From assembly GCA_002435865.1 (NCBI GenBank), contig DIWV01000007.1:453452-517451 (forward strand): a DNA stretch of 64,000 nt. The letters are read 5' to 3'. This document shows, piece after piece, positions 33,678-43,008 of the stretch (its first letter is position 1; every line of letters starts with the position of its first letter). The DNA is from Cloacimonetes bacterium UBA6097 (GTDB lineage Bacteria > Cloacimonadota > Cloacimonadia > Cloacimonadales > Cloacimonadaceae). Under the pieces are notes generated by a model, which was not told where the DNA came from, did no database searches, and was given only the letters and a program-made list of their open reading frames with translations. Both the position numbers and the translations under genes were made by a program.

Positions 33678-36215
33678 ATGAAAAAAAGAAGCTTAACTCA
33701 GGTGAAAACTTCCGCATTTAAAGGTATGTTAATCAGGCGGATTATTACTATTGCGTTATTAAGCGTAGTATTTACCGGAGGTTTTGCTATTATTTTCAAT
33801 TCCCGGATTATTGCAGTGAATCCGGAAATACCAATTAGAGTAGCTTTGAATGCTTTCTTTCCCAGATTGTTTGATATGCTGGTAATTGTTATAATGGGTT
33901 TATTGATAACTTTGGGATTAGCCTATTTTATCCTGAAGAGAGCTTTTATTCAAATGGACAGACAGGATGAACGACCTGAAGTAAGCAACCCTGACAACTG
34001 GGAATTCGGATTTGACCAGTTTCCTGAGTTAAAGGATAAGAACAAACCTGCTCAATCTGTTAACAATGCAGTGAATACTGTCAATCAACCCACAGAACCT
34101 GAAAATCATTTTAAGAAAGAACTGGAATCTGAAAAACTGCTTAATAACCTCTTGTACTCACTTTTAACTTCACATTCCTCAGATAAGGATAAATCGGTTT
34201 CAAGAGTATTGGATACTTTCGGAGCATATTGTAAATGTGATTATGCTGCAATCTACAAAAGAGATGAAGTTTTTGATAAATACCTGAAATTTGGTGATTG
34301 GGATGCAGATCCTGAGCTTGCCCGTCACTCCAATAAAGTGGAAGCAATCGATTTACCGAGCTACCGCTGGATGAACAAAACTCTATCCACAGGTAAGTCA
34401 TTTGTATTCAGGACTGCGATGCTGGATTCTTTGATGGAAAGTGTTTTGGGAGCTGATGAAGATGTTAAATCATGGCTCAGAATGCAGGCACAGGAATCAG
34501 CTGAACACAAACTATGCAAACACGAGGGTTGGGAATACTTTGTCTGCTTCCCCTTTATGGAAGGCAATACGTTATTTGGCATTATCCTGGTTGGATATCA
34601 GAAACCTGATTTACCTTTGTCTAATGAAGTGATTGAACGCCTTACTTCGATATCCAGTGCTTTGGGTAATCAATTGGTTACATATGGAATGAAAGAAAGT
34701 GCTGTTGATAATATTGAGTACCTGCAGAACGCTCTGAACAATCTCAATGATGCAATCTTTGTAACCAAGACAGATGGAAGTATTGTCATGGCAAATCCGG
34801 CTGCCTGCAACTTAAGTGGGAAAAAGCGGGAAAGCATTATCGGTAAAAGCTGGAATACTGTTTTTCCAATGATAAGCACAGACAATAAACGCCAAATATC
34901 AAATCCCTTGGATAAAATCCTGAGGGGTTACCCGAGCAGTATAGCAATAAGCAATTCATCACTGGTTACAGGTTATGATTGCGAGCTGAAGATAGAGGGA
35001 ATGGCAGCACCCATACAAAATAAGAAGAACGAAGTTACAGGAGTTATTTTTATCCTTAGGGATATTACTGATAGAGACTTGGAAGAAAATGAAAGATGCC
35101 AGAATCAGAAAATGGAAGCAGTAAGCTCCCTTTCAGCGGGATTTGCACACGATTTCAACAACATTCTCACTGCTATTTTAGGAAATATTTCACTGGTAAT
35201 GGATGATCTGCCTGCAAACAGTGAACAGGCATCCTGGCTTAAGGCGGCTGAAGAATCAACGCTAAAGGGCAAGGAGATCACAGATAAACTGCTGGCTTTG
35301 GCAAAAAGCAGCCCTGTTCCCGATACATCTTCAGAAGCAGGAAGAGCAATTGAAACCATTGTTATTAAAAATCTGGCTGACACAAATATTAAACCTGTTT
35401 TCCAGATTGAGAATAACTTGCCGGACATAAGAATGGTTGCAGCTACTTTTGAAAAGATCATATCTCATTTAGTTACAAATGCAGTTCAATCCATGAAACA
35501 GGGTGGCATCCTGACCGTTACCGCAAAATCCTATGAAGCAAAAGCTGATAACGGACTTCCGCTTTCAGCAGGAAGATATGTTTGCATTCATATTATTGAT
35601 ACCGGAGAGGGTATTGCCTATGAGAACCAGAAGCGTGTCTTTGTGCCATACTTTACTACTAAACCCGGGTCAAGCGGATTAGGACTTCCCATAGTCTATT
35701 CATTATTGAAAAAGCACGATGGCTATATCCGCATCCAGTCTCAACCGAATAAAGGGACGGATTGCGAAATCTACATCCCCGTTTCAGACAATGATTCTTC
35801 CGAACAAGCTGAAGCAAAACCTGCATCTTCACGTACGACACCTCTGGCTTTGGTTTTGGACGAAGATGATGCCCTGGGAAGCCTGCTCGTTAAAACCATG
35901 GTCAAGATGGGCGTTAGAGTGCAGAAAACTTCTGATTCTGACGAGCTTTCCACTTTATTCTTCAAAGCCATGAACAACAAAACTCCCGTGAATTTAATAC
36001 TGGCAGATTTAAACATCCCTTCTGTTACTGATATTCCCGGTCTTTTACAGATCTTTAAAAAATCTGATCCCAATGTGAAACTAATAGCTTATAGCAACGA
36101 CATCAAACCTGATGATCTGGCCGAATATATCAAGCAGGGGTTTGATGATATCCTGATTAAACCTTTTAATATTGCCGAACTGAGAACAGTAATCAACCGC
36201 AATATTACTATCTAA
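33678..36215 (+). CDS. Hybrid sensor histidine kinase (GAF-PAS-HisKA-HATPase-receiver)
   Basis: 845 residues. Two N-terminal membrane helices (about 20-40 and 65-87) with a short loop, then a GAF-like domain (about 150-330), a PAS domain (about 345-465), the dimerisation/phosphoacceptor helix with F-A-H-D-F-N-N-I-L (NtrB/PAS-kinase subtype, His near 493), an HATPase domain with N-A-V-Q-S-M and D-T-G-E-G-I, and a C-terminal receiver with L-D-E-D-D and L-A-D-L-N-I-P (phospho-Asp). No response regulator or output gene is adjacent, so the target is unknown. A TTGACT with 17-base spacing lies about 50 bases upstream. Confidence 0.9.
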   Translation: MKKRSLTQVKTSAFKGMLIRRIITIALLSVVFTGGFAIIFNSRIIAVNPEIPIRVALNAFFPRLFDMLVIVIMGLLITLGLAYFILKRAFIQMDRQDERPEVSNPDNWEFGFDQFPELKDKNKPAQSVNNAVNTVNQPTEPENHFKKELESEKLLNNLLYSLLTSHSSDKDKSVSRVLDTFGAYCKCDYAAIYKRDEVFDKYLKFGDWDADPELARHSNKVEAIDLPSYRWMNKTLSTGKSFVFRTAMLDSLMESVLGADEDVKSWLRMQAQESAEHKLCKHEGWEYFVCFPFMEGNTLFGIILVGYQKPDLPLSNEVIERLTSISSALGNQLVTYGMKESAVDNIEYLQNALNNLNDAIFVTKTDGSIVMANPAACNLSGKKRESIIGKSWNTVFPMISTDNKRQISNPLDKILRGYPSSIAISNSSLVTGYDCELKIEGMAAPIQNKKNEVTGVIFILRDITDRDLEENERCQNQKMEAVSSLSAGFAHDFNNILTAILGNISLVMDDLPANSEQASWLKAAEESTLKGKEITDKLLALAKSSPVPDTSSEAGRAIETIVIKNLADTNIKPVFQIENNLPDIRMVAATFEKIISHLVTNAVQSMKQGGILTVTAKSYEAKADNGLPLSAGRYVCIHIIDTGEGIAYENQKRVFVPYFTTKPGSSGLGLPIVYSLLKKHDGYIRIQSQPNKGTDCEIYIPVSDNDSSEQAEAKPASSRTTPLALVLDEDDALGSLLVKTMVKMGVRVQKTSDSDELSTLFFKAMNNKTPVNLILADLNIPSVTDIPGLLQIFKKSDPNVKLIAYSNDIKPDDLAEYIKQGFDDILIKPFNIAELRTVINRNITI

Positions 36216-36466
36216 ACTTTCCCAATCCATAAAACCTCCCATATCCTCTGATTCAAACTTTTAGATTATCTGCTTTAATATAATCTGTCATTCTACTTAA
36301 GGCAGGAATCTCTGTTAAATCATCTTAAGATAGCTGTTTACACCTATATACCACACTCTGGTTAGATATTTGGAAATCCGGAAACCTGCTGATGTTGGTT
36401 AAGTTATTAATATGAATTAACTTAAAGCTGATTGTCCACCGCTTAGCTCTTTTATGTATCTTTGAA
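36216..36466. other. Non-coding gap, nothing recognised
   Basis: About 250 bases between the kinase stop and the locus D array. I find no convincing open frame, RNA gene or plus-strand terminator here. Confidence 0.5.
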
Positions 36467-36525
36467 GCATCAGGGAGTCATCAGGGACTTAGTCCCTGAT
36501 GACTCCCTGATGACTCCCTGATGCT
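36467..36525. repeat. 11-bp inverted tandem array, locus D
   Basis: Two units catcagggagt/catcagggact (36468-36489), one spacer base, then three inverted units agtccctgatg, actccctgatg, actccctgatg (36491-36523). The architecture is as in locus C but the unit sequence is unrelated. It lies between two convergent genes (kinase and enolase). Confidence 0.92.
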
Positions 36526-36649
36526 AAAGAGAAATGCTTGAGTTTTAAATGAATAAGAAGTAGTTACAATTTTTGAAGCAGGTGATAAAAAAATAAGTTT
36601 TCTGACTGTTCAGCAATGACAATACAGGCAGTACTTACTACAAGAAATA

Positions 36650-36685
36650 GAAAAAAAGAGGTTGCCCTTTAACAGAGCAACCTCT
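36650..36685 (-). terminator. Intrinsic terminator of eno
   Basis: The stem agaggttgc (36657-36665) pairs with gcaacctct (36677-36685). On the minus strand it ends in a run of seven T. It lies about 30 bases after the enolase stop. Confidence 0.88.
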
Positions 36686-36714
36686 CGTAAATTGTATGTA
36701 ATTATATAACTATA

Positions 36715-37995
36715 TTACAATTGTTTAATAGCAGATTTGCCTGGGAAGCGCGCTGCACTGTCCAGTTCTTCTTCAATTCTGAGCAATTGGTTATATTTGG
36801 CAATGCGTTCACTGCGGGAGATGGAGCCGGTCTTGATTTGACCTGTATTAAGAGCAACGCATAAATCTGCCATAAAGGTATCGCAGGTTTCACCGCTGCG
36901 ATGCGAGACAACAGCAGTCCAACCGGCATTAAATGCGGTTTGAATAGCGTCAATGGTTTCGGAAACAGTTCCAATCTGGTTGAGTTTAATCAGAGTGGAA
37001 TTGGCAGCATGCTTGGCGATGCCTTTTTTGATATACTGGGGATTGGTCACGAATAAATCGTCACCCATTACCTGGATACGCTTGCCCAATTTCTTGGTCA
37101 TAAGTATAAAGCCATCCCAGTCATTTTCAGCCAGACCGTCTTCAATGGAAACTATGGGGTATTTATCTATTAATTTCTCGTAATAATCAACCATTTCAGC
37201 AGAAGTTAGAGTCCTTTTTTCTGCTGCCAGATGGTATTTGCCGTCCTTGTAAAAAGAGCTGGCGGCGGGATCAAGAGCAATATAGATATCCTTTCCGGGA
37301 GTATATCCTGCTTTTTTTATAGCTTCCACAATCACTTTGAGGGCTTCTTCATTAGTTGCAAGGTTAGGAGCAAATCCGCCTTCATCACCAACGGAAGTTG
37401 CCATTCCCTTTTTGTGAAGGATAGCTTTTAAAGCATGAAATGTTTCTGCATTCATGCGCAGAGCTTCGCAAAAACATGGCGCTCCAAGGGGCATTATCAT
37501 GAATTCCTGAATATCCACATTGTTGTCTGCGTGGGCTCCGCCATTAATGATATTGGACATGGGAACGGGAAGCAGCCGGGCATTTGTTCCCCCCAGATAA
37601 CGATAAAGGGGAATATCCATTTCCATTGCAGCTGCACGGGCTGCAGCCATGGAAACTGCAAGGATAGCATTAGCACCCAGCTTGCTTTTAAGTGAAGTGC
37701 CATCCAGAGCAAGCATGGTATTATCAATAGCTGCCTGGTCGGTAACTTCCATTCCGACAAGTTTGGGACCGATAATCTCGCAGATGTTTCTTACTGCTTT
37801 TAATACACCTTTTCCCAGGTATCTTGTTTTATTCCCATCTCTCAATTCCAGGGCTTCATGTTCACCGGTAGACGCTCCGCTTGGTACAGCTGCAAAAGCT
37901 ACAATTCCAGACTCAAGATGGATCTCTGCTTCTACGGTGGGATTTCCTCTGGAATCGAGGATTTCTCTGGCTTTAATAAAGATAATTTCGGACAT
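36715..37995 (-). CDS. eno: Enolase
   Basis: Glycolytic enzyme converting 2-phosphoglycerate to phosphoenolpyruvate. 426 residues, normal length. Motifs: A-R-E-I-L-D-S-R-G-N-P-T at the N-terminus, G-G-A-H-A-D-N-N-V-D-I-Q-E-F-M, V-G-D-E-G-G-F-A-P, S-I-E-D-G-L-A-E-x-D-W and S-H-R-S-G-E-T near the end, covering the metal and catalytic residues. It is a single-gene unit with a strong aaggag; its leader overlaps the T tract of the terminator of the upstream SPFH operon. Confidence 0.98.
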   Translation of the reverse strand: MSEIIFIKAREILDSRGNPTVEAEIHLESGIVAFAAVPSGASTGEHEALELRDGNKTRYLGKGVLKAVRNICEIIGPKLVGMEVTDQAAIDNTMLALDGTSLKSKLGANAILAVSMAAARAAAMEMDIPLYRYLGGTNARLLPVPMSNIINGGAHADNNVDIQEFMIMPLGAPCFCEALRMNAETFHALKAILHKKGMATSVGDEGGFAPNLATNEEALKVIVEAIKKAGYTPGKDIYIALDPAASSFYKDGKYHLAAEKRTLTSAEMVDYYEKLIDKYPIVSIEDGLAENDWDGFILMTKKLGKRIQVMGDDLFVTNPQYIKKGIAKHAANSTLIKLNQIGTVSETIDAIQTAFNAGWTAVVSHRSGETCDTFMADLCVALNTGQIKTGSISRSERIAKYNQLLRIEEELDSAARFPGKSAIKQL

Positions 37996-38009
37996 AAGTA
38001 CTCCTTTAT

Positions 38010-38049
38010 AAAAAAGCGGTAACAGTTGGTTTTATGACCATTACCGCTT
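38010..38049 (-). terminator. Intrinsic terminator of the SPFH/NfeD operon
   Basis: Outer stem aagcggtaa (38014-38022) with ttaccgctt (38041-38049), followed on the minus strand by a T tract at 38008-38013. It lies about 25 bases after the SPFH gene stop. Confidence 0.8.
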
Positions 38050-38072
38050 ACGATTCTATTCTTTTGGTAAGA

Positions 38073-39017
38073 CTATTTTTTAAAGATATCCTGCAAGACT
38101 TTGATTGAACCAATCAGAGCCTGAGTTTCATAAGGTACGACAACGGTTTTATCGCCTGCCTGGGTTATTTCATTAAAAGCAGTGATGTATCTGAGAGCAA
38201 GCATATATTGGGCAGGATCAGTCTGAGTTTGCTTCACAGCTTCAGAAATCATCTGGATTGCCTGCTTTTCTGCTTCTGCCACAAGAATTTTGGCCTGGGC
38301 TTCACCTTCTGCACGCGCAATCTTTGCCATCTTTTCACCATCAGCGGTAAGGATATTATATTGTCTTTCACCTTCAGCAGTGAGAACTTTGGCGCGCTTG
38401 TCACGTTCTGCACGCATCTGTTTTTCCATGGCAGTTTTAATTTCTTCGGGAGGCAGGATATCCTGCAATTCAACACGGTTAACTTTTACACCCCATTTAT
38501 CAGTGGCATCATCCAGGATGTCACGAAGTTTGGTGTTTATCGTATCCCTGGAAATCAAAGTTTTATCGAGTTCAAGCTCACCAATAACATTACGAAGGGT
38601 AGTTTGAGTAAGCTTTTCAATAGCATCCGGCAGATTACCAATTTCATAAACTGCCTTGTATGGATCAGTTACCTGGAAATACAGCAGGGCATTGATATTG
38701 ATTGTAACGTTATCACTGGTAATCACATTCTGGCGTGGAAAGTCATAAACTGTTTCACGCAGGTCGATACGGTTTTCAATACGTTGTGTAATTACAGAGT
38801 TACCCCTGTAGTCTGTTTTTACGTAACGCCAGTGTATTGCTCGCGGCCGGTCAAATATGGGTACTATCAGATGCAAGCCACTCGGCAAAGTCTTGTAATA
38901 TTTACCAAGACGCTCGATGATAACAACCTCAGCCTGTCGAACGATTATTAATCCTCTGGATATAACTGAGATAATAAGTATGATTAAAGCTAAAAGGACG
39001 AAATAAACTGCTGCCAT
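38073..39017 (-). CDS. SPFH/band 7 (stomatin/slipin-like) membrane protein
   Basis: 314 residues. One N-terminal membrane segment (about 4-24), then an SPFH domain with V-I-E-R-L-G-K-Y, P-R-Q-N-V-I-T-S-D-N-V and E-L-D-K-T-L-I-S-R-D, and a charged Ala/Glu-rich helical tail (A-E-G-E-A-Q-A-K-I-L-V-A-E-A-E) that probably drives oligomerisation. These proteins form ring-like scaffolds in membrane microdomains. It lies 53 bases after an NfeD gene, the classic partner of slipins. Confidence 0.93.
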   Translation of the reverse strand: MAAVYFVLLALIILIISVISRGLIIVRQAEVVIIERLGKYYKTLPSGLHLIVPIFDRPRAIHWRYVKTDYRGNSVITQRIENRIDLRETVYDFPRQNVITSDNVTININALLYFQVTDPYKAVYEIGNLPDAIEKLTQTTLRNVIGELELDKTLISRDTINTKLRDILDDATDKWGVKVNRVELQDILPPEEIKTAMEKQMRAERDKRAKVLTAEGERQYNILTADGEKMAKIARAEGEAQAKILVAEAEKQAIQMISEAVKQTQTDPAQYMLALRYITAFNEITQAGDKTVVVPYETQALIGSIKVLQDIFKK

Positions 39018-39070
39018 TATATACCTCCCGGGCGGTATTTATTAAAAATAATTAATTATCAAGAGAATAA

Positions 39071-39508
39071 TCAGGATTCCTGATTTACTTTCTCAACAAT
39101 CAGTTTGTTGCCATCAATATCGATAACTTTTATCTTTGTTCCAAGCTCTATAGCAAGGTTGTTTTTCTCAAGTGCAGACCATTCCTCTCCACCAATTTTA
39201 ACATGTCCCTTGCCATGTTCAGGGATTGCATTCGTAACCGTTCCTGTCATACCTTTTAAGGCATAGACATTTGTATCTTTGTCTGTTACAGCCAATACTT
39301 TCTTTCCCAGTTTGCGCATGCTCAAAAAAGCCAGAAAACTTAATACAGCAAAGATAATTATCTGCCATACCGTTGATTTTACGGCAAAAGAAAGCAGGCC
39401 GGTTAATATTGCTGCTGCACCCAGACTCAGGAAAAAGAAAGCAGGATCAAAAATTTCAATGATAACACATATTATTCCTATTACCATCCATATTTGCCAA
39501 GCTTGCAT
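39071..39508 (-). CDS. NfeD-like membrane protein
   Basis: 145 residues: three or four hydrophobic segments (about 3-75) followed by an OB-fold NfeD C-terminal domain (about 85-142) with G-M-T-G-T-V and G-G-E-E-W-S-A. This is the short NfeD1b form without a ClpP-like protease domain, which normally pairs with stomatin-type SPFH proteins, as here. It has a strong agaggagg binding site. Confidence 0.93.
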   Translation of the reverse strand: MQAWQIWMVIGIICVIIEIFDPAFFFLSLGAAAILTGLLSFAVKSTVWQIIIFAVLSFLAFLSMRKLGKKVLAVTDKDTNVYALKGMTGTVTNAIPEHGKGHVKIGGEEWSALEKNNLAIELGTKIKVIDIDGNKLIVEKVNQES

Positions 39509-39538
39509 AATAAGACCTCCTCTAATCAGGTGAAGGGA

Positions 39539-40444
39539 TTATTTGTCTTCCTCTTCTTGCTTGTCTTTATCGGAAGATTGTTTACTGCGATATATTCTTT
39601 TTACTCTGCGCTTCCTGCTGCCACCATAACCATAACTACCATAACCGCGATATCCTTTATATCCTGCGTAATCATTATATCCGCGACCACCGTAATTGGT
39701 TAAGGAAGGGAATTTAATTCCCAGTAAAGATAACAGGTAAACAAGTATAACTGTTCCATAATGAAGAAACGCCACAATTACTGTAAAAATGATAAGATAC
39801 CTGATGAAATCAAGCACAAACTTCTGGTAATTTCGAACCTTTCCTACTTTGCCTTGTACTACTTGAGCTTTTATGTATAACAAAGTCATAGCTTTATTCT
39901 TAAGGTTGCTTATTTCGAATTTTAAACTATCAACTTCCTGACTAAGCATTTTGAGCCTGTCTAACTGGTAAGAATATTTGGTCTTCGAGTTATTATAATC
40001 CAGAAACTCTTTTTGATACAGAGCTTCTCTGTCCCTAAGTTTAGCATCGAGGTCAATAGCAATGTTCTGAGTATTAACCTGCTCAACTTTATTTGTAATT
40101 GTTCCGATTTCAGAAATATCGTTAAGAATAGAGGGCACGTTCTGTGCCTCTACCTGGTAGATGTACAAGCCATATGAATGCTGCTCTACGGAACTCAATT
40201 TAACAGCACCCTGCTGTTCAATTTTGGTAGAAATCAGTTTTCTGAGTAAATCAAGTGATTTGAGAGAAAGATTAAGCTGAATTTTCTGAGTGTTTGGCAA
40301 ATCACTGTAGAGTCTGTCTGTTTCTCTTGTGTTAATTGTAGGTGCTTTGGACTCAAATCCATTAAAATAATATGATGTAATCAGAGCAACAAGAACAATA
40401 AACAAGCCTATTGATCTTAGTCTCTTGCTTTTGACAGATTTCAT
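39539..40444 (-). CDS. DUF4349-like membrane protein with Gly/Tyr-rich tail
   Basis: 301 residues. N-terminal membrane segment (about 12-28); an extracytoplasmic DUF4349-like domain (about 50-140) with Q-L-N-L-S-L-K-S-L-D, V-E-Q-V-N-T-Q-N-I-A-I-D-L-D-A-K-L; a coiled coil (about 145-190); a second membrane helix (about 208-240); and a cytoplasmic Gly/Tyr-rich stretch (about 250-278, repeats of G-Y and Y-G) ending in a K/R- then E/D-rich tail. DUF4349 proteins are otherwise of unknown function. It sits 30 bases upstream of nfeD, so it may join the SPFH/NfeD complex. Confidence 0.75.
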   Translation of the reverse strand: MKSVKSKRLRSIGLFIVLVALITSYYFNGFESKAPTINTRETDRLYSDLPNTQKIQLNLSLKSLDLLRKLISTKIEQQGAVKLSSVEQHSYGLYIYQVEAQNVPSILNDISEIGTITNKVEQVNTQNIAIDLDAKLRDREALYQKEFLDYNNSKTKYSYQLDRLKMLSQEVDSLKFEISNLKNKAMTLLYIKAQVVQGKVGKVRNYQKFVLDFIRYLIIFTVIVAFLHYGTVILVYLLSLLGIKFPSLTNYGGRGYNDYAGYKGYRGYGSYGYGGSRKRRVKRIYRSKQSSDKDKQEEEDK

Positions 40445-40453
40445 TAAAAACCT

Positions 40454-42151
40454 CTATTTATTATTTAATAATTCTGTTGCATGTTGAACTGAAAGTTCTG
40501 TAATCTGACCAGACAACATTCGTGCAATTTCAGAAACTCTTTTATTAGAATCTAAAGTTTCAACACGCAAAGAAGTTATACCCTTGTTAGACTTCTTCTC
40601 TATAGTGATATGATTATCTGCAGCAGCAGCAATCTTTGCTAAATGCGTTATACAGATAACCTGGTAATCCTTTGACAAGCTATGAATAAAGTCTGCCAAA
40701 GCTCCTGCAGTTTTGCCACCTATTCCTGAATCTATCTCATCCAGAATCATTGTCCTGGGCGGCATAACTTCTGAAAGCGATTTCTTGGTGGCAAGCAATA
40801 TGCGGGATAATTCTCCACCGGAGACAATAGATTTCAATGGTAAAACTGGACTGTCAGGATTTGCAGTAAATCTGAATTCTATTGTATCCTGTCCACTATC
40901 AGAAAATACACTGTTTATATCAGTAAGTAGTATTTTATCCTGTGCTTTTTTGTCAATTCGAATTTCAAATTGTGCATTAGGAATTGATAATTGTTTCATA
41001 TTATCTTTTATGTCTTTAGCTAGTTTTAGAGCGAAAGTGTTTCTCTTTTCTGACAGAACATTTGCCTTATCAATCAAGCTCCTAAACACTGTATCAATTT
41101 TATTTGCAAGCACTTGGATCTCTTCACTTCTATTGTTTTGAGACTGTACCGCTAAGTCAATTTTACGGAAATAAGCCAATAAATCATCAATGGAAGTCTG
41201 CTTATATTTAGTTTTCAAATTATTTATTGTATCAAGCCTTTGCCTGATTGAATTTAACCTCTCAGGATCCGAAGCAATATGTTCAGATATAGCCCTTAAC
41301 TGAACACTGGCGTCCTGAATGCTTTCCAGGCACGTTTCAAGTTTTGAGCTGATATCTTTTATTTCAGGACTGATATCAATATATTTTTGAATGTTAATCA
41401 AAGCTTTTGATACAGAATCGAATATGCTGTTCTCCTGCTCATAAAAACTATTATAAGTTTCAGATGCTAAATTCAGGATATCTTCTGAATGGGAAAGTAA
41501 TTCAAACTCTTTCTCCAGTTCAGAATCTTCTCCGCTTTTTAATGAAACAGAACTAAACTCATCAAGTTGAAACCTGTATAATTCTATCAGATTACGGTCT
41601 TTTTCTTCAGCTTCCTGAATGTCTTTTAATGTTTTGATTGAAGCTCGCAACTCCTGGAATATCCTTTGAAAATCATTCCTCAATGGTATCAAACCACCGA
41701 ATTGGTCTAATAAATCCAGTTGAAATCCCTGGTTTAACAGGTTTTGCTGGTCTCTCTGATGATGAAAATCAACTAAAAGGTCATGCAATTCTTTCAAAAC
41801 TGATATACTTGTTTTTCTGCCATTTAAAAAAGAAGTCGATTTTCCATTAACGGCGAATTCTCTGGAAACGATTACTTCATTATTATCAGCCGGGAAACCT
41901 GCTTCATCAAGGAATCTATGTACATCGAGATAGGATTCTCGGATTTGAAAAGTTATCTCTATATTAACATCTTTTTGAGGATCATAGGCTATCTGTTGAG
42001 AATTAGTTTTGCCGAAGACCAGATTCAAAGCCCCTACTATAATAGATTTACCGGCTCCTGTTTCTCCTGTTAAAACAGACATCCCTTGTTCAAAGTGTAA
42101 TCTTAATTCCTGAATCAGGATATAATTCTTAAGATAAAGCTCAATCAGCAT
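40454..42151 (-). CDS. recN: DNA repair protein RecN
   Basis: 565-residue SMC-like ATPase that acts in double-strand break repair. Walker A G-E-T-G-A-G-K-S near residue 30, the C-terminal ABC signature S-G-G-E-L-S-R and Walker B M-I-L-D-E-I-D, with a coiled-coil middle. Start ATG overlaps the nadK stop by one base (TAATG). The nadK-recN order is widespread. Confidence 0.96.
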   Translation of the reverse strand: MLIELYLKNYILIQELRLHFEQGMSVLTGETGAGKSIIVGALNLVFGKTNSQQIAYDPQKDVNIEITFQIRESYLDVHRFLDEAGFPADNNEVIVSREFAVNGKSTSFLNGRKTSISVLKELHDLLVDFHHQRDQQNLLNQGFQLDLLDQFGGLIPLRNDFQRIFQELRASIKTLKDIQEAEEKDRNLIELYRFQLDEFSSVSLKSGEDSELEKEFELLSHSEDILNLASETYNSFYEQENSIFDSVSKALINIQKYIDISPEIKDISSKLETCLESIQDASVQLRAISEHIASDPERLNSIRQRLDTINNLKTKYKQTSIDDLLAYFRKIDLAVQSQNNRSEEIQVLANKIDTVFRSLIDKANVLSEKRNTFALKLAKDIKDNMKQLSIPNAQFEIRIDKKAQDKILLTDINSVFSDSGQDTIEFRFTANPDSPVLPLKSIVSGGELSRILLATKKSLSEVMPPRTMILDEIDSGIGGKTAGALADFIHSLSKDYQVICITHLAKIAAAADNHITIEKKSNKGITSLRVETLDSNKRVSEIARMLSGQITELSVQHATELLNNK

Positions 42152-43008
42152 TACTTACCTAAGTGCATTTTATTACGGAGGATTTTGTAGAAAGTTCTGT
42201 TGCTGAGCTTGATGAACTGCACATGTTTTTTTGATGCCGTAACAGACAATTCATCATTTTCAAATATTTCATAAACATTAATACCATCTATCTGTAGTCT
42301 TGCTGGAGTATCCAGACCATATATTTTAAACATAAGTTTATCAGTATCTGGATAAACCATTGGCCTGATTGAAAGAATGTGTGGATTTAAAGGGCTGACA
42401 ACAATAGCTTTCATTACAGGTGATAAAATTGGTCCCCCCGCAGATAGTGAATAAGCAGTTGATCCTGTTGGAGTCGATGCTATAACTCCATCGCAGCGAG
42501 TGTCCATAACAAATCTACCTGTATTATAAATCCTGATATGAATTAATCTGGGTGAATCTGCTTTGTAAATAACCGCATCGTTAAGAGCCAATCCTTTGTA
42601 CAGAATCTCCTTGTTGCGCTTTAATTGTACGCTTAACAACATTCTTTGCTGTAAAACATATTTATTATGCAGTAAATCTGTAATAGACTTACGCAAATCA
42701 TCCAGAGTGCTCTCAGAAAGAAAACCAAGATAACCCAAATTAATACCAAGAATAGGTGACTTTGTATGAATGGCGATATCTTTTGCCCTTAAAATTGTTC
42801 CGTCTCCTCCAAAAACTAAAATACAATCAAGTTTAACATCTATACAATCATCCGGGAGGATATGTTTAATTATTGGTGAAAGAAATTCCCTCTGGCTTTC
42901 AAATCCATACAAATTCAGATTATATTCTTTCTGCAATTCCTGAATTAAATGGAATAAGTTTTCTCTTTTTGCATAACTGGGGTGGATAAATAAACCATAA
43001 TTTTTCAT
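42151..43008 (-). CDS. nadK: NAD kinase
   Basis: 285 residues, makes NADP from NAD. The G-G-D-G-T-I-L-R-A motif and the N-D-A-V motif are present, with T-P-T-G-S-T-A-Y-S-L-S-A-G-G-P in the C-terminal domain. Length is normal. It overlaps rsgA by four bases (ATGA) and recN by one. Confidence 0.96.
   Translation of the reverse strand: MKNYGLFIHPSYAKRENLFHLIQELQKEYNLNLYGFESQREFLSPIIKHILPDDCIDVKLDCILVFGGDGTILRAKDIAIHTKSPILGINLGYLGFLSESTLDDLRKSITDLLHNKYVLQQRMLLSVQLKRNKEILYKGLALNDAVIYKADSPRLIHIRIYNTGRFVMDTRCDGVIASTPTGSTAYSLSAGGPILSPVMKAIVVSPLNPHILSIRPMVYPDTDKLMFKIYGLDTPARLQIDGINVYEIFENDELSVTASKKHVQFIKLSNRTFYKILRNKMHLGK

Noticed and set aside
36467..36525. Simple transcription terminator for the histidine kinase
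   Set aside because: The hairpin lacks a T run and its repeat structure matches the other arrays, which are not all at gene ends.
38208..38951. 247-codon plus-strand frame
   Set aside because: It is antisense to the SPFH gene, whose family match is unambiguous.
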